Assembly (NCBI GenBank): GCA_031361295.1
Contig: JANMCN010000300.1
Coordinates: 1-64,000 of the forward strand
Length of the DNA stretch: 64,000 bases
Direction of reading: 5' to 3'
Origin: JALZOC01 sp031361295
GTDB lineage: Bacteria > Acidobacteriota > Vicinamibacteria > Vicinamibacterales > 2-12-FULL-66-21
Below the pieces are notes generated by a model. The model searched no databases. It had not been told where the DNA came from and saw only the letters and a program-made list of their open reading frames with translations. The position numbers and the translations under genes were made by a program. Every line of letters starts with the position of its first letter. Within the stretch, counting starts at the first letter, position 1. Shown piece after piece: positions 8,471 through 16,652 of the stretch.

Positions 8471-9856
8471 ATGTACTACCTGATCCTGCTCCTCGCCTAC
8501 TCGCTCGCGCAGATCGCGCTCGGCGTCTGGATAGGGCGGCGTGTCCGGACCGCGAGTGATTTCTTCGTCGCCGGCCGATCGCTCGGGCCGGGCCTGCTGT
8601 TCTCGACGATGCTCGCCGCGAACATCGGGGCAGGATCGACCGTCGGTGCCGCCGCGCTGGGCTATCGCGACGGCCTGTCGGCGGTCTGGTGGGTTGGTTC
8701 GGCGGCAATCGGCTCGTTCGTGCTCGCGCTGTGGGTCGGGCCGGCCATGCGGCGCACTGCCGCCGCGCACGACCTGCGGACAGTCGGAGACTTCTTCGAG
8801 TTTCGGTTCGGGGTGGGTGTCCGGACGAGCCTGTCGGCCCTCCTCTGGGCCGGGTCCATCTTTGTCCTGGCCGCGCAGCTCATCGCGATTTCGACCGTTC
8901 TCAACGTCGTTGTCGGGCTGCCGCCGTCCGCCGGGTGCGTCGTCGGTGGATTTCTCATCACCGTCTACTTCACGGCCGGGGGTCTTCTCACGTCCGCCTG
9001 GGTGAACGTCGTCCAGCTCACCGTGAAGCTGATGGGATTCGCGATCGCGTTGCCCCTGGCGTTGTCGCGTGTCGGCGGCTGGGCCGCCGTGAGCTCCCTG
9101 CAGCCGACGGGGGACTACTGGAGCCCATGGCGGGGGGGCGAGTCGGGGGTCCTTTACCTCGCGGTGCTGGGGCCCGCCTTCGTCGTGTCTCCGGGCCTCA
9201 TTCAGAAGATTTACGGGGCGCGCGACGATCGCGCCGTACGGCTTGGCGTCGGCCTGAACGCCCTCAGCCTCGCGCTCTACGCGATGGTGCCGGTCGTTCT
9301 CGGGATGATCGCGCGCGTGCGGTTTCCGGACCTCGCGTCGCACCAGCTCGCGCTCCCGATGGTGCTCCTCCATGGCCTGCCCGCGGTCGTGGGCGGCCTC
9401 GGACTCGCGGCGGTCTTTTCGGCGGAGCTGAGCGCGGCCGACGCGGCGCTCTTCATGCTGACGACGTCGCTGTCGCAGGATCTGTATCGCCGCTTCGTCG
9501 CTCCGGGTGCGTCCGAGCTGCAGGTCCTGCGTGTCACCCGCATCACCGCGGTTGTCGCCGGGGGCCTCGGAGTGGCGGTGGCGCTCGTGGCCGCCAGCGT
9601 CATCACCGCGCTGAGCATCTTCTATACGCTGATGAGCGTCAGCCTGTTCGTGCCGATTCTGGGCGGATTGTACGTGCCGCGGGCGCGCTCCCGCGAGGCC
9701 CTCGGCGCGATCGGCGCCGGGATCGCCACCGTCGTGCTGCGCCAGTTCGCGTTCGGCGGCGCACGGCTTCACGGGGTCACCCCGGCGATGGCCGGCCTCA
9801 CCGCAGCCGCAGTGGTCTTTCTGACGCTACTGGTGTTACGCCGCACTCCTGATTAG
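8471..9856 (+). CDS. Sodium:solute symporter (SSS family)
   Basis: 461-residue inner-membrane transporter of the SSS family, which uses the sodium gradient to import solutes such as sugars, amino acids or organic acids. About 12-13 hydrophobic segments are visible. The N-terminus reads ASDFFVAGRSLGPGL followed by GAGSTVGAAALGYRDG, a typical SSS opening, and an SAELSAADAALFMLTTSLSQDLY segment contains the family's sodium-site region. ATG 8471 was chosen because the protein starts directly with the first membrane helix; the frame is open upstream but codes no recognisable protein. No strong ribosome binding site is seen. The substrate cannot be told from sequence. Confidence 0.9.
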   Translation: MYYLILLLAYSLAQIALGVWIGRRVRTASDFFVAGRSLGPGLLFSTMLAANIGAGSTVGAAALGYRDGLSAVWWVGSAAIGSFVLALWVGPAMRRTAAAHDLRTVGDFFEFRFGVGVRTSLSALLWAGSIFVLAAQLIAISTVLNVVVGLPPSAGCVVGGFLITVYFTAGGLLTSAWVNVVQLTVKLMGFAIALPLALSRVGGWAAVSSLQPTGDYWSPWRGGESGVLYLAVLGPAFVVSPGLIQKIYGARDDRAVRLGVGLNALSLALYAMVPVVLGMIARVRFPDLASHQLALPMVLLHGLPAVVGGLGLAAVFSAELSAADAALFMLTTSLSQDLYRRFVAPGASELQVLRVTRITAVVAGGLGVAVALVAASVITALSIFYTLMSVSLFVPILGGLYVPRARSREALGAIGAGIATVVLRQFAFGGARLHGVTPAMAGLTAAAVVFLTLLVLRRTPD

Positions 9857-9893
9857 GGGCGCGAGATGCGGCGCATCGGAACCTGGCACCTCA

Positions 9894-9913
9894 ACCCCGG
9901 ACCCCGGAACCCG
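9894..9913. repeat. Short heptamer array (ACCCCGG units)
   Basis: ACCCCGG twice in tandem followed by a partial AACCCG unit, in the gap between the symporter and ku genes. It matches the 7-base period of other arrays in this window. Confidence 0.5.
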
Positions 9914-9962
9914 TTTTCTCGCTGGCCCGCTTCCTGCAAATCGATCAGTGGAGGAGTACGTC

Positions 9963-10826
9963 ATGCCGCGGTCGATGTGGAAGGGGTCCATTGCGTTCGG
10001 GCTCGTCAATATCCCAATCGAATTGTACAGCGCCGTTCGCGACCACCGTCCCAAGTTCCGTCTCCTCCACGCGAAAGACGAAGCGCCTGTGCGGTACGAA
10101 CGCGTCTGCCAGACTGAAGGGAAGCCGGTCGGTTGGGAAGACCTCGTCAAGGGCTACGAGTACCAGAAAGGGCAGTTTGTCGTCATCACCAAGGACGACT
10201 TCAAGACCGCGGCGATCGAGAAGACGAAGACGATCGACATCCTGGACTTCGTCGATCCTGGCGAAATCGACGAGCGGTACTTCGAGACGCCGTACTACCT
10301 GCAGCCCGCGAAAGGCGCCGACCGTGCGTACGCGCTGCTGCGCGAGGCGATCCGCCAGTCGGGCAAAATCGGGATCGCGAAGATCATCCTCCGGGACGCT
10401 CAGCACCTCGCGGCGGTCGAGGCCATCGGCGACGCCATCGTGCTCACGATGATGCGGTTCGCCGACGAACTGGCCGACCTTGGAGACTTCACCTTTCCCG
10501 CGGCGGAGGGTATCCGGCCGCCGGAGCTCAAGATGGCGATGCAGCTCGTCGAAAGCCTGGGCGCGAAGTGGGAGCCCGGGAAGTACACCGACGAGTACCG
10601 CGACAACCTGATGAAGGTGATCGAGGGCAAGGTCAAGGGACGTCGTCCCAAGCTCCGGGAGCGCGAGACGCACCAGTCCGCTGACGTGGTCGATCTGATG
10701 TCGCGGCTGCGTGCGAGCCTCGAAGGGAAAGCGGCGTCGGGAGGCGAACGGAAGGGAGCGCGGACCGCGTCCCCCCATACAAGGAAGAAGGCTGCGCCCC
10801 GCAAGCGCAGCGGCCATGCCGCGTAA
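9963..10826 (+). CDS. ku: Ku protein, non-homologous end joining
   Basis: 287-residue bacterial Ku, a homodimeric ring that binds double-strand DNA ends and recruits ligase D. The N-terminus MPRSMWKGSIAFGLVNIPI is the family hallmark, followed by FRLLHAKDEAPV, DFVDPGEIDERYFETPYYL and the IGIAKIILR segment of the core. A basic Lys/Arg-rich tail (last 40 residues) matches the DNA-contacting C-terminus of bacterial Ku. ATG 9963 has GGAGG eight bases upstream; the earlier in-frame GTG overlaps that ribosome site and is rejected. No ligD gene is in the window. egtB follows closely. Confidence 0.95.
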   Translation: MPRSMWKGSIAFGLVNIPIELYSAVRDHRPKFRLLHAKDEAPVRYERVCQTEGKPVGWEDLVKGYEYQKGQFVVITKDDFKTAAIEKTKTIDILDFVDPGEIDERYFETPYYLQPAKGADRAYALLREAIRQSGKIGIAKIILRDAQHLAAVEAIGDAIVLTMMRFADELADLGDFTFPAAEGIRPPELKMAMQLVESLGAKWEPGKYTDEYRDNLMKVIEGKVKGRRPKLRERETHQSADVVDLMSRLRASLEGKAASGGERKGARTASPHTRKKAAPRKRSGHAA

Positions 10827-10893
10827 CCCGCTTTGGCCCTCATTTTGCGGAAATTCCGGGCCGACGGATACTGACCACGTGGGCGAGGCACAA

Positions 10894-12219
10894 GTGTTGG
10901 CGGTGGATCGGTCGTCGGTCACGGACTGGTATCGCCGCAACCGGCAGCGGTCGCGGGCCATTTTCGATCTGATCGACCCCGCGGCCTACTACTCGCGGCC
11001 CATCGCGCTCCGCAATCCCATCGTGTTTTACGAAGGGCACCTCCCGGCCTTCAGCATCATCGCTCTGCTCAGGAGGGGCCTTGGGGGCCCGCCCGTGGAT
11101 GAGCGGTTCGAGAAGCTGTTCGAGCGGGGGATCGATCCCGACAGCGCGGAGGCTGCGGTGCCGCGCAGCGGCGCGTCCACCGCCTGGCCGGCACGCGCCG
11201 ACGTGCTGGAGTTCGCGGCGCGCGCCGATGTCGCGATGCTGGAGGCGCTCGGCCGGACGGCCCTCCCCGCCGACCGACCGGCCATAGCGAACGGGCAGGC
11301 GCTCTACACCGCCCTCGAACACGAGGCCATGCACCAGGAAACGCTGCTGTACATGTGGCACCGGCTGCCGTATAGCCAGAAGCAGAAGCCGACGGATCTG
11401 CGATATGAGCTCGAGCCGACGGTACGTCCGGCGTTGGGCGGATCGGTACGAGTCCCGGCCGGGACGGCGACGCTCGGCGCGAACCGGGCGACAGCGCCGT
11501 TCGGCTGGGACAACGAGTTCGACGAGCACCAGGTGCAGGTGGCCGCGTTCGACATCGATCGGTTCAACGTCACGAACGCCGGATTTCTCGAGTTCGTGGA
11601 GGCCGGCGGGTACGAGGATCCGAGCCTGTGGTCCGCCGACCACTGGACGTGGATCCAGAGTGAGCAGGTCACACACCCGGCGTTCTGGGTACGGGAGCAG
11701 GGGCAGTGGTTCTGGCGTGGGATGTTCGAGCTCATTCCGCTGCCGCCCGCCTGGCCCGTTTACGTCAGCCAGGCGGAAGCCTCCGCGTACGCGACGTGGA
11801 AGCGCCGTCGCCTTCCGACCGAGGCAGAGTTCCACCGTGCCGCATACGGGACCCCCGACGGCACCGAGCGCGTCTTTCCATGGGGAGACGGGGCGCCGGA
11901 CGCGACACGCGGGAATTTCGACTTCATGTCCTGGGAACCCGTCCCCGTCGGTTCGCGCCCTGACGGCGCCAGTGCCTGGGGTGTGCACGATCTGGTGGGC
12001 AACGGCTGGGAGTGGACGTCGACGGTGTTCGGCCCGTTCGAGGGATTTGCGCCTATGGCGACTTACCCCGAGTACTCGGCCGATTTCTTCGACGGACAGC
12101 ACTATGTGATGAAGGGCGGATCGGCCGCCACGGCGAGCGAACTGCTCCGCCGAAGCTTCCGGAACTGGTTCCGGCCCAACTACCCGTATGTGTATGCGAC
12201 TTTCAGAACCGCGGGTTGA
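10894..12219 (+). CDS. egtB: EgtB-type non-heme iron sulfoxide synthase (ergothioneine biosynthesis)
   Basis: Iron enzyme that joins a sulfur donor to trimethyl-histidine (hercynine) using oxygen. An N-terminal DinB-like domain carries the three iron ligands: His49 in EGHLP, and His143 and His147 in HEAMHQE. The formylglycine-generating-enzyme-like domain follows from about residue 175 (GGSVRVPAGTATLG) and ends with the EgtB-type FRNWFRPNYPYVYATFR. GTG 10894 was chosen because GAGG lies five bases before it; ATG 10816 (overlapping the ku stop) and GTG 10879 are alternatives. egtD lies 51 bases downstream. No egtA or egtC is nearby, which fits cysteine-using EgtB enzymes such as the characterised one from Chloracidobacterium (inference). 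Confidence 0.88.
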   Translation: MLAVDRSSVTDWYRRNRQRSRAIFDLIDPAAYYSRPIALRNPIVFYEGHLPAFSIIALLRRGLGGPPVDERFEKLFERGIDPDSAEAAVPRSGASTAWPARADVLEFAARADVAMLEALGRTALPADRPAIANGQALYTALEHEAMHQETLLYMWHRLPYSQKQKPTDLRYELEPTVRPALGGSVRVPAGTATLGANRATAPFGWDNEFDEHQVQVAAFDIDRFNVTNAGFLEFVEAGGYEDPSLWSADHWTWIQSEQVTHPAFWVREQGQWFWRGMFELIPLPPAWPVYVSQAEASAYATWKRRRLPTEAEFHRAAYGTPDGTERVFPWGDGAPDATRGNFDFMSWEPVPVGSRPDGASAWGVHDLVGNGWEWTSTVFGPFEGFAPMATYPEYSADFFDGQHYVMKGGSAATASELLRRSFRNWFRPNYPYVYATFRTAG

Positions 12220-12270
12220 AGCGGGACCGGCGGTGGAAGTGCGGGACGAGTCCGGAGTTCGAGAGACACG

Positions 12271-13242
12271 ATGATCATCAGCGCGCCGACCCGGCTCCTC
12301 GAAGAATTCGCGGCCGACGTGCGCCGGGATCTCTTGCTCGCGCCCAAGCAGCTCCAGTCGAAGTATCTCTACGACGCGCTGGGCTCCAGCCTCTTCGAAG
12401 CGATCTGCCGGTTGCCCTGGTATCGCATCACCCGGGCCGAGAGTGCCCTGCTCACGACGCACGCCGCGGAGGTGGTGGCGGCGCTTGGCGATGACGAGGC
12501 CGCCACGATCGTGGAGCTCGGCTGCGGCAGCGGCGAGAAGCTCGTGCTGCTCGCCGAGGCGCTCCAGGCGGCGGGAGGTTCGGCCCGCGTGCACCTCATC
12601 GACATTTCCTCGCAGGCGCTCGAACAGACGGAGCAGCGCCTGACCGGCTTGCGCCATTTTTCTGTCGTCGGCCACCAGTCGACCTACGAGGTCGGGCTGC
12701 GTCGCGCGGCCGCGGCACGGACCGGCGACGGGCCGATGCTCGTGCTGTTGCTCGGATCGAACATCGGCAACTTCGACGCACCGGCCGCCCTCGACTTCCT
12801 GCGGCGCATCCGTCTCGCGCTCCGGCCGGGCGATCTGCTCCTGCTCGGCGCAGACCTGGTGAAGCCCGAGGGGGATCTGCAGCGTGCGTACGCCGATCCG
12901 CTTGGCGTGACCGCCGCGTTCAACAAGAATCTCCTCGTCCGAATCAATCACGAGCTCGGCGGACACTTCGACCTCGACGCCTTCGATCACCTCGCGGCGT
13001 GGAACAGGACCGAGCAGCGCATCGAGATGCACCTGGTGAGCCGGGCGGCCCAGCGCGTGACCATCGATGCCGCTCACATGACCGTCTCGTTCGAACCGGG
13101 CGAGCGCATCTGGACCGAGAGCTCGTACAAGTACGAGCCCGACCAGATCGAGTGCATGGCGGTCGACACCGGATTCGCGGTTCGGGATCAGTGGATCGAC
13201 ACCGACGCGCGCTTCGCGTTGTCGCTGATGACCGCGGTGTAG
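12271..13242 (+). CDS. egtD: L-histidine N-alpha-methyltransferase EgtD
   Basis: 323-residue SAM-dependent enzyme that methylates histidine three times to hercynine, the first step of ergothioneine synthesis. The N-terminus shows the EgtD-specific KYLYDALGSSLFEAI segment, followed by the SAM-binding motif VELGCGSGEK (about residues 88-97), LIDISSQALE and GSNIGNF. Near the C-terminus, WTESSYKY is the conserved EgtD histidine-pocket region. Length is normal. It directly follows egtB on the same strand, so the pair should make hercynyl-cysteine sulfoxide; the C-S lyase (EgtE) is not in the window. Confidence 0.95.
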   Translation: MIISAPTRLLEEFAADVRRDLLLAPKQLQSKYLYDALGSSLFEAICRLPWYRITRAESALLTTHAAEVVAALGDDEAATIVELGCGSGEKLVLLAEALQAAGGSARVHLIDISSQALEQTEQRLTGLRHFSVVGHQSTYEVGLRRAAAARTGDGPMLVLLLGSNIGNFDAPAALDFLRRIRLALRPGDLLLLGADLVKPEGDLQRAYADPLGVTAAFNKNLLVRINHELGGHFDLDAFDHLAAWNRTEQRIEMHLVSRAAQRVTIDAAHMTVSFEPGERIWTESSYKYEPDQIECMAVDTGFAVRDQWIDTDARFALSLMTAV

Positions 13243-13347
13243 GCGTCTCCGGTCGACGTGCTTCCCGCCCTTCGCGTTCGGTCCCCCAGGCCTGTCTCGG
13301 CGACTGCGCGGCTAAACTCCCCGCGTGGAGCGGCCGATAACGCCCAC

Positions 13348-13818
13348 GTGAGCACCAGTCGCGCGCGCGTCGTCTCTCCTGACCAGAGGGGAAAACCCGA
13401 GCGGGACGAAACAGGCCAGCCGATCTGCCGCTGGTGCCGCCTGCTCGTCAAGGCTCCGCGACGCACGTTCTGCAGCGATGCCTGCGTGCACGAGTGGAAA
13501 ATCCGGAGCAGCCCGTCGTACGTCCGTCAGCAGGTGAAGAAGCGGGACAAGGGCACCTGCCGGCTGTGCGGATTCAACGTCGTGAAGGCGCATCGTGAGT
13601 GGACGCGATCGAAACCCCTCGCGTCGGACCGTGCCGCACGGAAGACCTGGCGCGCCGCACGGCCCCGGTGGGAGGCCGACCACATCGTTCCCGTCGCCGA
13701 CGGCGGCGGGGAGTGCGGACTCGACAACTATCGCCTGCTCTGTCGACCCTGCCACGTGTCTGTGACGCTCGCCTGGCGTGCCAGCCGGCGGTGCCGGGAC
13801 GCGAGAGTCCCGGCATAG
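13348..13818 (+). CDS. HNH endonuclease family protein
   Basis: 156 residues. The N-terminal part has CRWC (near residue 23) and FCSDACVHEW, together a likely zinc site. It is followed by CRLCG and the HNH core: ADHIVPVADGGG with its His, LDNYRLLCRPCH with the Asn and final His, and zinc cysteines CxxC at both ends. HNH proteins cut or nick DNA in restriction, repair and mobile elements; the target is unknown. GTG 13348 is the likely start; the frame is open further upstream without convincing sequence. A TAAACT box at 13313-13318 could be its -10 element. Its stop codon overlaps the first unit of a tandem repeat array. Confidence 0.75.
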   Translation: MSTSRARVVSPDQRGKPERDETGQPICRWCRLLVKAPRRTFCSDACVHEWKIRSSPSYVRQQVKKRDKGTCRLCGFNVVKAHREWTRSKPLASDRAARKTWRAARPRWEADHIVPVADGGGECGLDNYRLLCRPCHVSVTLAWRASRRCRDARVPA

Positions 13819-13915
13819 CGCGAACCTGAAGTTCCGCCCCACTGACGGTCTGGCGGACCTGACGTTCCGCCCTACGAACGGTCTGGCGGACCTGAAGTTC
13901 CGCCCTACGAACCGT
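13817..13915. repeat. Three tandem 33-base hairpin repeats after the HNH gene
   Basis: Three units of 33 bases (13817-13849, 13850-13882, 13883-13915). The last two differ at only a few positions; the first is more diverged. Each unit holds an imperfect palindrome GGCGGA..TCCGCC around CCTGAAGT, so each could fold as a hairpin. A separate perfect hairpin GCGCGGC-4-GCCGCGC follows at 13921-13938. No spacer-like variation is seen, so this is not a CRISPR array. The 228-base gap to the next gene holds nothing else I can support. Confidence 0.8.
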
Positions 13916-14046
13916 ACGTAGCGCGGCTTTCGCCGCGCGTCGTGGCGGAGTCGGGTCCGTTTCGACCCGCTCGGGCTGCGGCGTCAGGCACCAACCATCG
14001 CCCCCCCGTTTCCGTCTAAGCCACCGTCGACCCCGGACACTTCGTC

Positions 14047-16566
14047 ATGCGTAAGATTGGATGCCTCGTCCTCGCCGTCTGCGGACTCTCAGGAAACGCC
14101 GTGGCCGGCGACGGGAGTCCCGCCGGCCCCACCGCCTCGTCCGCGACGGCCATCCGCGTGGACGGCGGGCTGAACGACGCCGTCTGGCAGACGGCCCAGC
14201 CCATCACACATTTCCTCCAGCGCGATCCCAAGGAAGGGGCAGAGCCCAGCTTCAAAACCGAGGCCCGGGTGGCGTACGACGGGACGGCTCTCTACATCGC
14301 CGTGCAGGCCTTCGACCCCGAACCTCAGCGTATCGTCGGAATACGCACTCGCCGCGACGAAGACTCTCCGTCGGACTGGATCAGCGTCGTGATCGACTCC
14401 TTCCACGATCGACGATCGGGGTATGAATTCGCCGTCAATCCCGCGGGCGTGAAGCAGGACGCCTATTGGTACAACGACACGAACAACGACCCGGGCTGGG
14501 ACGCGGTGTGGGACGTCGCGGTGTCGCGGACACAAGCCGGCTGGCGTGCGGAGTTCAAGATTCCCTTCTCGCAGCTGCGGTATCGTCCCTCGGACGCCGC
14601 GACGTTCGGACTGGCGGTCATTCGGCGTGTCGGACGGCTGAACGAAACGTCCACGTGGCCGCTGCTCGCCAAGAGCGCGAACGGCTACGTGTCGTCATTC
14701 GGCGAGCTGACCGGCCTCAGGCTCAATCAGTCTCCCAAGCGGCTCGAAGTTGTGCCGTATGTCGTCGGGGACGTGACGACGCAACCCGCTGAGCGGAGCA
14801 ATCCCCTCTCGAAGGCGACCGATCCCGCCGGCTCGGGGGGCGTGGACCTCAAGTACGCGCTGAAGCCCAGCCTGACGCTGACCGGCACCATCAATCCCGA
14901 CTTCGGTCAGGTCGAAGCCGACCCGGCGGTGGTCAACCTGTCGGCGTTCGAGACGTTCTTCTCCGAGCGGCGCCCGTTTTTCGTGGAAGGCTCCGGCATT
15001 TTCCAGATGGACATCGACTGCAACGACAACAGCTGCAGCGGTCTGTTCTATTCGCGCCGGATCGGACGATCTCCACGGGGCACCGCGACGGTGCCCGACG
15101 GCGGATACTCCACGGCGCCGGCCCAGACCACGATCCTCGGAGCCGGAAAGCTGACAGGTCGCGTCGGCGCCTTCTCGATCGGCGCGCTCACGGCGGTGAC
15201 ATCCGAAGAGCAGGCGGTCATCGTCCATGCCACCGAGAGAACCCGGCAGGCCGTCGAGCCATTGACCGGCTACAACGTGATCCGCGCCCGTCGGGAGTTC
15301 AAGAACCAGTCGTCGTTCGGCTTCATGGCGACCGCCACCACGCGCAACCTGGACAAGGCTACGAGATTTCTGCCGGGCCAGGCGTACACCGGCGGCGCGG
15401 ATTGGGACTGGCGGCTCAATCGCAAGTACGCGATCCAGGGCTTCTGGGCCGGCAGCAGTGTCCGAGGTGCGGCCGCCGCGATCGACGCCCTGCAGCGGAA
15501 CACCGTGCACAGCCTGCAGCGCCCGGATTCGACCGACCTGCACTACGACCCGTCCCGGACGTCGCTGAACGGATACGGCGGCTCGGCCCGCGTCAGCAAG
15601 ATCGGCGGTGAGCGCGTGCGGTTCTCCAGCAGCGTCGCGATCAAGAGCCCCGGGTTCGAAATAAACGATCTCGGCTTCATGCAGCGCGCCGACCAGCGGA
15701 CCATGAGCAACTGGGTCCAGGTACGGTACGAGACGCCGTCGAAGTATCTGCGTCGCTTCCGGTACAACCTGAATCAGTGGGCCGGATGGAACGCCGACGG
15801 CGATCGCTTGCAGTCCGGCGCGAACGTGAACGCGCACGCGGTGTTCAAGAACAACTGGGGCACCGGCATGGGTGTGACGGTGAACGGCCGTGCGCTCGAC
15901 GATCGCGCGACGCGCGGCGGCCCCGGTGTGTACCTCAACGCGCGGCGTGTCACCTGGGGTTATGTGACCAGCGACGAGCGGCCCGCAATTGCCGGGAACG
16001 TCTTTGCCGCGGTGGGAGGCGACGGCAGGGGGACGACCTTCCTGGAGATGGGTCCTTCGCTCTCGTACCGCCCATCCTCGTTCCTGAAGATCAGCGAAGG
16101 CGTGAACGTCGGCCGGAATTACGACGACTCGCAATGGATCGAGGCAGGCGGCGGCCATTACGTGTTCGGGCGCATCCGGCAGAAGACCGTCGGCCTCCAG
16201 ACGCGGGTGAACTACACGGTCACGCCGACCCTGTCGATCCAGATCTATGCGGAGCCGTTCGTGTCGGCCGGGAAGTACTCGGATTTCAAGGCGCTGACCG
16301 ACGGGCGCGCCACGGCCTACGAGCGGCGCTATGCGCCGCTGGCGTATACCGGCCATCCTGACTTCAACTATCGATCGTTCCGGACGACGAACGTGCTGCG
16401 GTGGGAATACAAGCCGGGCTCGACGCTCTTTGCCGTGTGGCAGCAGGGCCGTGAGGCGACAGTCGACCGCGGCACCTTCGACTTCTCGCGCGACTTTCAG
16501 GGTGTGTTTTCGTCCGCCGCCCGGAATGTGTTCCTCGTGAAGTGGGCCTACTGGCTCAATTACTAG
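14047..16566 (+). CDS. DUF5916 outer-membrane protein with CBM9-like domain
   Basis: 839 residues. A signal peptide ends near residue 21 (NAVAGDG). A CBM9/DOMON-like beta-sandwich spans about residues 35-215 (IRVDGGLNDAVWQTA, VAYDGTALYIAVQAFDPEP, GYEFAVNPAGVKQD). The rest is the DUF5916 beta barrel, marked by the family signature FFSERRPFFVEGSGIF near residue 310. It ends in Tyr after WAYWLN, an outer-membrane type C-terminus. The family is common in Acidobacteriota and Bacteroidota; its function is unproven, but carbohydrate or polymer handling at the cell surface is suspected. It stands alone; 14014-14019 contains GTCTAA but lacks a matching -35. Confidence 0.87.
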   Translation: MRKIGCLVLAVCGLSGNAVAGDGSPAGPTASSATAIRVDGGLNDAVWQTAQPITHFLQRDPKEGAEPSFKTEARVAYDGTALYIAVQAFDPEPQRIVGIRTRRDEDSPSDWISVVIDSFHDRRSGYEFAVNPAGVKQDAYWYNDTNNDPGWDAVWDVAVSRTQAGWRAEFKIPFSQLRYRPSDAATFGLAVIRRVGRLNETSTWPLLAKSANGYVSSFGELTGLRLNQSPKRLEVVPYVVGDVTTQPAERSNPLSKATDPAGSGGVDLKYALKPSLTLTGTINPDFGQVEADPAVVNLSAFETFFSERRPFFVEGSGIFQMDIDCNDNSCSGLFYSRRIGRSPRGTATVPDGGYSTAPAQTTILGAGKLTGRVGAFSIGALTAVTSEEQAVIVHATERTRQAVEPLTGYNVIRARREFKNQSSFGFMATATTRNLDKATRFLPGQAYTGGADWDWRLNRKYAIQGFWAGSSVRGAAAAIDALQRNTVHSLQRPDSTDLHYDPSRTSLNGYGGSARVSKIGGERVRFSSSVAIKSPGFEINDLGFMQRADQRTMSNWVQVRYETPSKYLRRFRYNLNQWAGWNADGDRLQSGANVNAHAVFKNNWGTGMGVTVNGRALDDRATRGGPGVYLNARRVTWGYVTSDERPAIAGNVFAAVGGDGRGTTFLEMGPSLSYRPSSFLKISEGVNVGRNYDDSQWIEAGGGHYVFGRIRQKTVGLQTRVNYTVTPTLSIQIYAEPFVSAGKYSDFKALTDGRATAYERRYAPLAYTGHPDFNYRSFRTTNVLRWEYKPGSTLFAVWQQGREATVDRGTFDFSRDFQGVFSSAARNVFLVKWAYWLNY

Positions 16567-16627
16567 GTCAGGCGGGCCTGGGCGGGTTCCGCGTCGTCGT
16601 CTCGGTTCCCGGTTGCCTCAGGGTGAG

Positions 16628-16647
16628 TCCCGAATCCCGAATCCCGC
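16628..16647. repeat. Short heptamer array (ATCCCGA units)
   Basis: GTCCCGA, ATCCCGA and a partial ATCCCG in tandem, just before the stop codon of the WYL regulator in the 86-base gap between two convergent genes. Same 7-base period as other arrays here. Confidence 0.55.
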
Positions 16648-16652
16648 GTTCT

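Noticed and set aside
8465..9772. 435-codon open frame opposite the symporter gene
   Set aside because: Charged low-complexity translation without domains; the plus strand encodes a clear membrane transporter.
9963..10826. A ku-ligD operon
   Set aside because: No ligase, polymerase or phosphoesterase domain gene follows; the next genes are egtB and egtD.
10840..13077. 745-codon open frame on the minus strand opposite egtB and egtD
   Set aside because: Antisense shadow; both sense genes show catalytic motifs.
13817..13915. CRISPR array
   Set aside because: Units are directly adjacent with no variable spacers, and no cas genes are nearby.
14014..14019. GTCTAA upstream of the DUF5916 gene as a third ECF promoter
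   Set aside because: No GGAATAA-like box 16 bases upstream; the sequence there is CCAACCA-like.
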